A stretch of DNA of 19,281 nucleotides from the NCBI GenBank assembly GCA_020724025.1, contig DYHU01000013.1, forward strand, positions 6,630 to 25,910. Direction: 5' to 3'. Positions 7,977 through 13,514 of this stretch are shown piece after piece (the first letter of the stretch is position 1; every line of letters starts with the position of its first letter). The position numbers and the translations under genes were made by a program. The DNA comes from Syntrophorhabdus sp. GTDB lineage: Bacteria > Desulfobacterota > BSN033 > UBA1163. Below the pieces are notes generated by a model that worked only from the letters and a program-made list of their open reading frames with translations, searched no databases and was not told the origin of the DNA.

Positions 7977-9428
7977 CTATTCATCTTTTAACCCGGCCAA
8001 TTCCCGGGCCAATCGCTTCTTCTCCTCCATATCGGATAACCTCTCCACCATTACCCTTTGAGCTTGAACCGGACCTGCTCCATGCCATGTCCCGGGGCCA
8101 TGCTGACCTGCAATCCAATGCTGAAGGAATTTGGTGATGCGCATGCGTTTGGAAGCAGGCACCTTTGTTTTATAGTATTTTTCCATATAGGCTTTCGTTT
8201 CGGGATTCTTCAGTTCCCTTTCCGATGGCATGGTGACCACTAACCCCCCTGCAATATCTCCGGCTAACTTCATGATTTCCCAGAAGCCGTGGGCGATATT
8301 GATCTTTGCAATATTGCCGAACATGTCATCCGGGAGATAAAGTCCTGAGCCCATGGGTTCTTCTTTTCCCTTCAGGGCAGAAGCTATTGTAGAAGCCCGA
8401 GCCGTCTCGCTCAGGATGAGCATATCAATGATCTTTTCCTTAATTTGAGGAATCCTGTCGAGACCGTTATATTCTGCCAACAATTGTGTGGCTCCGATGA
8501 TCAGGTCGGCGAACCCCACCTTGCAGGCACCGCCGCAATTCATACGGTGGATCTTTGCAAACCGTGAGACGAGGTTGCGAGTGTACTCCACTTCTCCGCA
8601 CATAAAGACTCGTTCCCAGGGAACAAAGACATTGTCGAAGACCATCAGGGCAGTCTCCCTGGCTCCATAAATGGGGTTGCCCAACTCACCCTCATCCGAT
8701 GTGAGAAGCCTTTCGGCAGTAAAAGGGGTGTATTGAGAGACATAGGTAATCCCTTCAGCCCCGTTGGGAACAGCGAAAGCTACCGCAAATGATTCTTCCC
8801 CCTTCCTCAATGCCTGCCCGGGAATCACCACTGTTTGGTTGGAAACAACGGCCCCACTCTGATTCACTTTAGCACCCCGGACGACTATTCCTTTTCCATT
8901 CTTTTCCACCACATGGACATAGACATCCGGATCCTCTTGTTCAGACGGCCTTTTACTTCGATCTCCCTTCGCATCGGTCATGGCCCCGCTGCAGGCTAAA
9001 TCATTTTCTTGAAGGGATGTGAGGAAGGCTTTGAACCTTTGGCTGTATTCCGTTCCCAGATCACGATCCATTTCCCAAGTCACACTTGCCAGGACATTGA
9101 TGGCATCGCAGCCTACGCAGCGGTAATTGCAGGTTCCAATTTTTTGAGCTGTTAGTAAAGCCATGGAGGCTCGATTCTCCAAGTCTTCGATGCTCGAATT
9201 GACATGGAGAGAACGATTGACCCCTTCCCCTGTTAAAGGGGAAAAAGCTGTCATAACTCCTTTGTATGCCGGGATGAGGGCTAGATCATAGATCTTAGCT
9301 GTGGCCTCAATGACCGATCTGGTGACAGGGTTTTTGAAAAGGTCGGTCACCCTCTCCCCGCCTAAATAGACCTTGGGATTTAATTGCCTTACGCTTTCCC
9401 GATACTCCTCAGGCGTCTTGAGAGCCAT
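7977..9428 (-). CDS. 4-hydroxybutyryl-CoA dehydratase / vinylacetyl-CoA isomerase family enzyme
   Basis: 483 aa from the ATG at 9428, chosen because AGGAG lies nine bases upstream and because family members begin like M-A-L-K-T-P-E-E-Y-R-E-S; an upstream in-frame ATG (9461) has no usable ribosome site. The fold is that of HpaB/AbfD flavoproteins. Cys100 and Cys104 (C-N-Y-R-C) match the C-x3-C pair that, with a His and a third Cys, binds the [4Fe-4S] cluster in AbfD; FAD-only HpaB hydroxylases lack it. A second cluster of candidate ligands is H294, C298 and C302 in H-R-M-N-C-G-G-A-C. AbfD dehydrates 4-hydroxybutyryl-CoA to crotonyl-CoA by a ketyl-radical route and is oxygen-sensitive. The family has many uncharacterised paralogues in anaerobes, so the CoA-ester substrate is not settled. 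It follows the putative selenoprotein gene by 61 bp and precedes the CoA ligase. Confidence 0.87.
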   Translation of the reverse strand: MALKTPEEYRESVRQLNPKVYLGGERVTDLFKNPVTRSVIEATAKIYDLALIPAYKGVMTAFSPLTGEGVNRSLHVNSSIEDLENRASMALLTAQKIGTCNYRCVGCDAINVLASVTWEMDRDLGTEYSQRFKAFLTSLQENDLACSGAMTDAKGDRSKRPSEQEDPDVYVHVVEKNGKGIVVRGAKVNQSGAVVSNQTVVIPGQALRKGEESFAVAFAVPNGAEGITYVSQYTPFTAERLLTSDEGELGNPIYGARETALMVFDNVFVPWERVFMCGEVEYTRNLVSRFAKIHRMNCGGACKVGFADLIIGATQLLAEYNGLDRIPQIKEKIIDMLILSETARASTIASALKGKEEPMGSGLYLPDDMFGNIAKINIAHGFWEIMKLAGDIAGGLVVTMPSERELKNPETKAYMEKYYKTKVPASKRMRITKFLQHWIAGQHGPGTWHGAGPVQAQRVMVERLSDMEEKKRLARELAGLKDE

Positions 9429-9489
9429 TGAAATCTTCTCCTTTCCCCATTGAATTGCCATCCTTTTCGAATGTCAGGAAGAATTTCCG

Positions 9490-9951
9490 CTAAACCCCCT
9501 TGATGAAATCACAGAACATTTTGGCGGTTTTCTCAACAATTTCGGCACACTTTTCTCTACCACCGCTCTTCAACCATTGCTTCATCTCCTCCGGGTTTCC
9601 GAGATGATACCCTGTGATGAGATAACAGTCTTTGTTTCCAAACTCCTTCTCAAACCGATCCCAGAATTCTCGACACTTTTCGTAGACTTTTAGAGCGGCA
9701 TCACGGTCTTTTGGATGGGTCCTTCCTAATTTCATACCGATGCCCATTACTGAGCCAATAAGGGCTCCGCAGAGAGATCCTTTCAGTCCAATCCCTCCGC
9801 CAAAACCGGTGGCCAGTTTCGGAAGTAATGAATCCGCAATCCCAAAATAGTCCTTGAAACTCAAGGAAACCGCCTCCGCTCAGTTATACCCTTCTTCGAA
9901 ATAATGTTTCGCTTTCTCTGAGACCCATTTTGAATCATTCATTCTTTCCAT
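9490..9951 (-). CDS. C_GCAxxG_C_C-family selenoprotein (in-frame TGA read as selenocysteine)
   Basis: A reading frame of 153 residues if the TGA at 9880-9882 is read through. It starts at the ATG at 9951, which has AAGGAGG five bases upstream. Before the TGA the frame gives an amphipathic helix ending H-Y-F-E-E-G-Y-N, then the TGA (residue 24), then A-E-A-V. Family members have G-Y-N-C-A-x-A-V here, so the TGA takes the place of the first conserved Cys. Downstream come G-F-G-G-G-I-G, C61-G-A-L-I-G, Cys93, D-C109-Y-L-I-T-G, Cys135 and Cys147, the remaining redox cysteines. A conventional gene call would begin at a TTG (9864) after the TGA and lose the first helix and the active residue. Selenocysteine members of this redox-active family are known. 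The exact function is unknown; it heads a run with the oxygen-sensitive dehydratase homologue, so electron transfer or thiol redox support is plausible. Confidence 0.85.
9851..9867 (-). promoter_or_regulatory. Candidate bacterial SECIS element
   Basis: Directly downstream of the in-frame TGA, the minus strand forms a perfect 7-bp stem (TCCTTGA at 9867-9861 with TCAAGGA at 9857-9851) closed by a 3-nt loop GTT. Nineteen bases separate the TGA from the first loop base, and that base is G. These values fit the published general bSECIS pattern as I remember it (loop about 16-37 nt after UGA, short loop, G among its first two bases). It lies inside the coding region, as bacterial SECIS elements do. 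Confidence 0.7.
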
Positions 9952-10022
9952 CCCATCCTCCTTGCATCAGTCACGATTGATTTACTAAGTTTACTACTCC
10001 ACTCAACTTTTGAAACAAAAAA

Positions 10023-10472
10023 TTAAATGTAATACATTATTGTACGGCCCCGTTGTTCAACCATCCCTCTCGTCCTATTGCAGACATCGGCTAAAGTGAC
10101 GTGGTCTAAAATCCCCGCCGTGGCATTCGCCACGTCAACCATCACACTTCGAATTCCGCACGTTACCTCTTTCGGGCAGTTCACATGCTCCCTTTTGCTA
10201 ACGCAACTTAATGGAACCAAGGGGCCGTTAATCAGACGAATCACCTCACCGAGGGAAATTTCATCCGGGGGTCTGCTCAAAAAATATCCGCCCCCAGCGC
10301 CTCTTTTACTTTGTACGAAACCTGCATTCTTAAGTACGATTAATATCTGTTCCAAGAATTTGTCAGGAATAGCCTCTTCCCGGACAATATCCTGTATCTG
10401 CCTCATACCCTTTTAATAATTCAGGGCAAGGTCCACCAAGGCCCTTAATGCATATTCCCCCTTTTTTGTAAT
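10023..10472 (-). pseudogene. Rrf2-family Fe-S transcription regulator, interrupted by TAA
   Basis: The frame from 10475 leftward reads K-I-T-K-K-G-E-Y-A-L-R-A-L-V-D-L-A-L-N-Y, then TAA at 10413-10415, then K-G-M-R-Q-I-Q-D-I-V and the rest of an Rrf2 protein: P-D-K-F-L-E-Q-I-L (recognition helix region), R-G-A-G-G-G-Y wing, E-V-I-R-L-I-N-G-P-L, and three Cys in C-x8-C-x5-C. Spacing on both sides of the TAA matches intact Rrf2 proteins, where this codon is commonly Gln, Glu or Gly; one base change explains the stop. In addition there is no ATG, GTG or TTG start in frame before the conserved region (TGA at 10485-10487), only an ATT seven bases after AGAGG. An ATG at 10406 could give a 127-residue product without helix 1 of the DNA-binding domain, but it has no proper ribosome site. 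I consider it a recent pseudogene or a sequencing error. Confidence 0.75.
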
Positions 10473-10513
10473 TTTAGTTCCTCTTCAACCTCATCAAGAT
10501 AAAAGTCAGTAAA

Positions 10514-10532
10514 GTTTATCAAATAAGTAAAC
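10514..10532 (-). promoter_or_regulatory. Dyad operator candidate in front of the rrf2-like gene
   Basis: The 19-bp minus-strand sequence GTTTACTTATTTGATAAAC has 5-bp dyad arms (GTTTA/TAAAC) and covers the expected transcription start of the promoter just upstream, the usual place for autorepression by an Rrf2 regulator. TTTACT recurs 18 bp further downstream (TTTACTGAC). TTTACTA also occurs twice, 9 bp apart, at 9981-9996 before the selenoprotein gene, though on the other strand. Functional assignment is inference. Confidence 0.35.
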
Positions 10533-10533
10533 A

Positions 10534-10561
10534 ATATTATAAATTAATCTTGAATTGTCAA
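10534..10561 (-). promoter_or_regulatory. Sigma70-type promoter for the rrf2-like gene
   Basis: On the minus strand TTGACA (10561-10556) and TAATAT (10539-10534) are separated by 16 bp, close to the ideal sigma70 promoter. Predicted start of transcription is near 10527, about 55 bp before the rrf2 coding region. The -35 hexamer lies within a small inverted repeat (CTTGA...TCAAG, 10549-10562). Confidence 0.6.
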
Positions 10562-10590
10562 GTAATAAATGAAAAAGTAATAAATGAAAA
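10561..10590. repeat. Perfect 15-bp tandem duplication
   Basis: AGTAATAAATGAAAA at 10561-10575 is repeated without change at 10576-10590, two copies head to tail. It lies just upstream of the -35 box of the rrf2-like promoter. It looks like a slippage or repair duplication; it could add an AT-rich upstream element, which is speculative. Confidence 0.95.
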
Positions 10591-10607
10591 AGGGGCAACT
10601 CTTTTAA

Positions 10608-10781
10608 GATGGAAATCCCAAGGAGGGGAATATATATAGCCTACCCAATGGAATAAAGGAGTTCCTCTATGTTATTTCACTTAAGAAAAGAGCCCCTGAA
10701 ATCGGAGACGCAGAAACATCTATGAAAAAGTTCAGGGTACATTCTGGGGTTTTGGGACAGTCTCTGTGTCCCTATTTTTAA
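10608..10781 (+). pseudogene. Possible remnant of a RelE/HigB-like toxin gene
   Basis: A plus-strand frame of 57 codons without a start, closed upstream by TAA at 10605-10607. It reads N-I-Y-S-L-P-N-G-I-K-E-F-L-Y-V-I-S-L-K-K-R-A-P-E-I, then G-D-A-E. The order (I-Y, a hydrophobic strand, K-K-x-x-P, a charged helix) recalls the C-terminal half of HigB/RelE toxins, which usually have a strand followed by K-K-x-x-K-T-P. The catalytic and N-terminal parts are absent. Similarity is weak, from memory, and could be chance. Confidence 0.22.
10754..10772 (+). terminator. Hairpin with T-rich tail (plus-strand terminator candidate)
   Basis: GGGACA at 10754-10759 and TGTCCC at 10767-10772 form a 6-bp stem with a 7-nt loop, followed on the plus strand by TATTTTTA. 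This could end a plus-strand transcript such as the possible toxin remnant. On the minus strand the hairpin is followed by A's, so it should not stop the main transcript. It may instead be the end of a repeat element. Confidence 0.4.
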
Positions 10782-10864
10782 TGCTCTTTCGGAAGTTCGC
10801 AGAGTTCAATCAGAACACCGCCTGAAGATTTAGGATGGACAAAGGCGACTTTTGTCCCTTTCGT
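10778..10864 (-). pseudogene. 3' remnant of a methylmalonyl-CoA epimerase gene
   Basis: Twenty-eight codons and a stop read T-K-G-T-K-V-A-F-V-H-P-K-S-S, then G-G-V-L-I-E-L-C-E-L-P-K-E-H. This is the C-terminal strand and tail of methylmalonyl-CoA epimerase (glyoxalase/VOC fold): V-A-F-x-H-P-K-S-x-G-G-V-L-I-E-L-C-E, including the glutamate that acts in metal binding and catalysis in this fold. Upstream in the same frame nothing resembles the epimerase, and the frame is closed by a TGA about 20 codons before the match. The rest of the gene is lost. The epimerase normally works with methylmalonyl-CoA mutase, which is not in the window. Confidence 0.8.
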
Positions 10865-10933
10865 CCTTACCCTCCACTGTGATAATGCCGTGTTCAACAA
10901 ATGAAAGGTATATAGAAGATTTAAGTGAGGAAG

Positions 10934-11737
10934 TCAAACCAAAATCTTTTTTTCGCGGTAGGCCTTGAGATATTCGAGGCAGTATGGATCCTGGTTGGCG
11001 AGGATCCGGCTGGCATAAATCGAGGACATGAGGGCCTGATCCCGAACATCGATGAGGAGGGCATCGAGGCCGGCATAGATCGCCATGTCGAGAAAAGTTC
11101 TGTTGATTAAGCGCCTTCCAGGAAGCCCCATGCTCACATTGCTTACCCCGCAGGTGATGTGGGATTGAGGAAAATTTGACCGGATCATTTTGATCGTCTC
11201 CAGAGCCACGAGGGCGGCATCGGGTTCCACGGCCACAGAGAGGACGAGGATATCAAAATAGATGTAATCAGGGGGGATATCGGCCTGCACTAAATTCTGG
11301 TAAAGCTTTTTGGCTACCCCAAACCTCTCTTCAATCGTTTTTGGAATTCCCTGATCGTCCATCAGGAGGACGACCATTTTGCATTTCTTTTCGGTGACGA
11401 GGGGGAAGAGTTGATTCCACTTTTCTTTTTCACCGGATATGGAATTGAGGATAGGAGGCTCCGAATGGCGGTAGACCGAGAGGGCCGCCTTGAGGGCTTC
11501 AGGGCTGGCGCTATCGATCATTAGCGGGATAGGGACCTCTTCTTGAACGATTTCCACCAACCAACAAAGGTCCTCCACCTCATTCCCTCCAGCCACACCA
11601 GCATTGACGTCCAGGAAATGGGCCCCGCATTCATACTGGATTTTCGCCAATTCTCTGAGGAAAGGCTCATTTCGATCCAGGATGGCCTGCCCTACTTTTT
11701 GGATTGTTCCATTAATGGACTCGCCAATGATTAGCAT
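10934..11737 (-). CDS. DHPS-fold methyltetrahydrofolate:corrinoid protein methyltransferase
   Basis: 267 aa, the size of AcsE/MtgA-type enzymes. A TIM barrel of the pterin-binding family: I-I-G-E-S-I-N at the start, D43-V-N-A-G, M-I-D75-S, N98-S-I-S-G, F-D162-I-L and G-V-S-N200-V-S-M-G-L-P. These correspond to Asp75, Asn96, Asp160 and Asn199 of the Moorella AcsE pterin site. It should move a methyl group between a methyl-corrinoid protein and tetrahydrofolate; in a demethylation cluster the direction is from corrinoid to THF (methyltransferase II). AAGGA lies eight bases upstream of the ATG at 11737. It is the last gene of the right block, preceded by two short palindromes and followed by gene debris. 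Confidence 0.9.
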   Translation of the reverse strand: MLIIGESINGTIQKVGQAILDRNEPFLRELAKIQYECGAHFLDVNAGVAGGNEVEDLCWLVEIVQEEVPIPLMIDSASPEALKAALSVYRHSEPPILNSISGEKEKWNQLFPLVTEKKCKMVVLLMDDQGIPKTIEERFGVAKKLYQNLVQADIPPDYIYFDILVLSVAVEPDAALVALETIKMIRSNFPQSHITCGVSNVSMGLPGRRLINRTFLDMAIYAGLDALLIDVRDQALMSSIYASRILANQDPYCLEYLKAYREKKILV

Positions 11738-11756
11738 GAAAATTTCCTTCTGTAAC

Positions 11757-11774
11757 TCAGCCCTTTAGGGCTGA
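11757..11774. repeat. Short palindrome, 7-bp stem
   Basis: TCAGCCC at 11757-11763 and GGGCTGA at 11768-11774 with loop TTTA. It lies in the leader between the MtaA-like gene and the DHPS-fold methyltransferase gene, just upstream of the latter's ribosome site. There is no T-run, so it is probably an interspersed repeat rather than a terminator. Confidence 0.7.
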
Positions 11775-11781
11775 TTATCAA

Positions 11782-11811
11782 AGTAGGGGCAATTCATGAA
11801 TTGCCCCTACT
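11782..11811. repeat. Perfect 30-bp palindrome forming the 3' end of the MtaA-like gene
   Basis: Both 15-bp halves (AGTAGGGGCAATTCA at 11782-11796 and its reverse complement at 11797-11811) match without mismatch and without a spacer. The centre holds the TGA stop of the MtaA-like gene, and the last five residues (S-R-G-N-S with the preceding Ser) are encoded by the palindrome. AGGGGC-AATTC-type palindromes are, to my knowledge, scattered widely in environmental bacterial genomes; this one seems to have inserted into the gene end. Confidence 0.9.
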
Positions 11812-12831
11812 GCTGTATCCCTCCTTTGCCGCTTCGACGATCGCTCTCAGGTTGGCAATCGGCGTTTGAAGGGGAACAGCGCATTCCGGGGCGAGGATAT
11901 CCACACCAGCCTCTATGCTGTAACGGGCTTGCCGATAGACATCCTCCGGAGTTCCACTGAAGAGGACATCTTTATTGCTAATATTCCCTATTAAAGACAT
12001 TTCATGGTTCACCACCTGGACAGCCATTTTTGCATCCACCTGCCACTCAAAGTGATAGGCATCAAAACCAGCCTCTACAAACAGCCGGAGTCGATCGGAG
12101 CAATTTCCACAGAGGTGAAGGATGGTAAGGGCTCCAATGCGCTGGTTAATCTCTTGGTGGATCGGAAGTAAAAAATCTTGATACGTTTTTGGGCTGACCA
12201 GATCGCCTGTCGCGTGATCAGCAATGACCACGGCATCAGCCCCTGCTTGAAGCTGAGCTTTTGCAAAGCAGATCGTCACCTCCTTGAGGCGATCGAGGAG
12301 GCGACGAACCTTGTCCGGGTCGGTTAAGGTCCAGAGGAGAAAATCCTGCACCCCTGCCATGTGGTAAGAAAGGGTCCATGGGCCCATCACCTTCCCAATG
12401 ATGCCGACATGATCTCCATAATTTTTTCGTAATATTTCTAAGGCCTCCAAAACCACTTTCATCGAGGGCTTCTCAAGGAGACTCTCAGGAATGTTAAGGT
12501 CGCTCACCTCTTTTACAGGATGGGTTTTGGCATCAGGCATCATGGTCGGGCTGCCCCAGTCGACCACACATCCTAAGGCTTCAGCTTCTTGCTGAACACT
12601 GAATTCCGGCATGATCGTGTCGAAACCCAGGATTTCATATCCAGCGGCTGCCAGCTCAGCCATCTTCTCTGAATTGAGATGGGCATCCGGAAAATAGACA
12701 CCCGTCTTCTCCATCAATTCAATCGAAACGATAGAGGTCGGGTTAGCGACTGAAATCCGATCTCCTTTTCTTCCTCCAAAAAGACCGGAAAGGAATCGCC
12801 GCTTGGGGGTGGAAGGAAGATTCCCTGTCAT
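11794..12831 (-). CDS. MtaA/MtbA-like zinc methylcobamide methyltransferase (UroD fold)
   Basis: 345 aa UroD-fold protein. It has the zinc site of methylcobamide:CoM methyltransferases: H239-L-C241 in L-H-L-C-G-N and C317 in A-P-E-C-A-V-P, the spacing found in MtaA and MtbA. Other family parts are M-G-P-W-T-L near 149-154 and I-A-D-H-A-T-G near 203-209. In methanogens such enzymes methylate coenzyme M; bacteria usually lack CoM, so the natural acceptor or donor here is uncertain and may be another thiol or THF through the partner enzyme. The ATG overlaps the stop of the corrinoid-protein gene (ATGA), with AGGAG seven bases upstream, so the two are co-translated and probably act together. The C-terminal residues come from a palindromic repeat, so the original C-terminus may have differed. 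Confidence 0.88.
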   Translation of the reverse strand: MTGNLPSTPKRRFLSGLFGGRKGDRISVANPTSIVSIELMEKTGVYFPDAHLNSEKMAELAAAGYEILGFDTIMPEFSVQQEAEALGCVVDWGSPTMMPDAKTHPVKEVSDLNIPESLLEKPSMKVVLEALEILRKNYGDHVGIIGKVMGPWTLSYHMAGVQDFLLWTLTDPDKVRRLLDRLKEVTICFAKAQLQAGADAVVIADHATGDLVSPKTYQDFLLPIHQEINQRIGALTILHLCGNCSDRLRLFVEAGFDAYHFEWQVDAKMAVQVVNHEMSLIGNISNKDVLFSGTPEDVYRQARYSIEAGVDILAPECAVPLQTPIANLRAIVEAAKEGYSSRGNS

Positions 12832-13478
12832 TTACTTTCTCCTGAAGTGAGGAGTCGGTTGGCGAGTTCCACCGCCCTCACTGCATCCTCTCCATAGCCA
12901 TCGGCACCAATTTCATTTGCAAACTTCTGAGTGACCGGGGCTCCCCCCACGATGACCTTTGGTGGACTGGGAAAGGTTTGTCGAATAGCCTTGGTCACAT
13001 CCCTCATCTCGATCATGGTTGTTGTGAGAAGGGCAGAGAGCCCAACGATCTGAGGCTTCTCTTGGAGGATCGCATCCAGAAATCGGTCTTTTGGGATATC
13101 TATTCCAATGTCAATCACCTGATATCCTGCTCCTGTCATCATCATTGTTACGAGATTTTTCCCGACGTCGTGGATATCTCCTTTTACCGTTCCGATAACA
13201 AACTTGCCTTTACTCTGAACGTTATTTTTAAGGAGTTGGGGTTTGAGAATTTCGATTCCCCTATTCATGTTTCTGGCAGCCAGTAGAACCTCGGGTACCC
13301 AGATCTGGCAGGCCTTAAACTCCTGACCAATGATGCCCATTGCTCCAATCAGCCCTTCATTCAGGATAGCAAGAGGGGAGACCTGCTTATCAATACACTC
13401 TTTAACAAGATTTTCTGTGGTGGCGAGATTGGTATCTCGCAGAGCCTTATAGAAATGTTCAATCTCTTCTTTTGTCAT
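12828..13478 (-). CDS. Corrinoid protein (MtbC/MtvC-like methyl carrier)
   Basis: 216 aa, full length. Residues 1-85 form the helical cap domain of methyl-carrying cobalamin proteins (ending in A-A-R-N-M-N-R-G). Residues 90-216 form the B12 Rossmann domain with G-T-V-K-G-D101-I-H103-D-V-G106, where His103 is the lower cobalt ligand, V-G-L-S148-A-L-L-T-T-T-M, and V-G-G-A-P-V-T near 177-183. It shuttles a methyl group from the substrate-specific methyltransferase to the second methyltransferase. The ribosome site is weak (GAGGA, distant), while the downstream gene overlaps by 4 bp. A paralogue lies at the right edge of the window; the two share long identical stretches in the B12 domain. Confidence 0.95.
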   Translation of the reverse strand: MTKEEIEHFYKALRDTNLATTENLVKECIDKQVSPLAILNEGLIGAMGIIGQEFKACQIWVPEVLLAARNMNRGIEILKPQLLKNNVQSKGKFVIGTVKGDIHDVGKNLVTMMMTGAGYQVIDIGIDIPKDRFLDAILQEKPQIVGLSALLTTTMIEMRDVTKAIRQTFPSPPKVIVGGAPVTQKFANEIGADGYGEDAVRAVELANRLLTSGESK

Positions 13479-13514
13479 GCGAATGCCGTCTCGGTCCTCA
13501 GAAAAAGAATGATA

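Larger units (their letters stand above)
10476..10933. other. 458-bp stretch without an intact gene
   Basis: This AT-rich gap between the methyltransferase gene and the broken regulator contains, from left to right, the rrf2 leader, operator and promoter, a 15-bp tandem duplication, a possible plus-strand toxin-gene remnant, a GGGACA/TGTCCC hairpin, and the 3' end of a methylmalonyl-CoA epimerase gene. Between 10865 and 10933 I see nothing recognisable. Several gene fragments together suggest a former rearrangement or deletion site. Confidence 0.7.

Noticed and set aside
9225..9243. Inverted repeat TTCCCCT...AGGGGAA
   Set aside because: It lies in well-conserved coding sequence of the dehydratase homologue (F-S-P-L-T-G-E-G), so it is most likely chance.
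9490..9864. A 124-aa gene starting at TTG 9864 as the full C_GCAxxG_C_C protein
   Set aside because: It has no ribosome site of its own and lacks the first helix and first active residue, both of which are encoded in frame upstream of the TGA behind a strong ribosome site.
9880..9882. Reading the TGA as a nonsense mutation in a pseudogene
   Set aside because: The TGA falls precisely on the redox Cys position and a suitable hairpin follows; the rest of the frame is undamaged. Selenocysteine is the simpler reading, though not proven without the genome's sel genes.
10413..10415. Recoding of the stop codon in the rrf2-like gene, as for the selenoprotein
   Set aside because: The codon is TAA, not TGA, and the normal residue at this site is not Cys. 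There is also no valid start codon, so a pseudogene or sequence error is more likely.
11782..11811. The 30-bp palindrome as an intrinsic terminator
   Set aside because: No T-run follows on the minus strand, the repeat has no loop, and the next gene in the same direction begins shortly after; repeat insertion explains it better.
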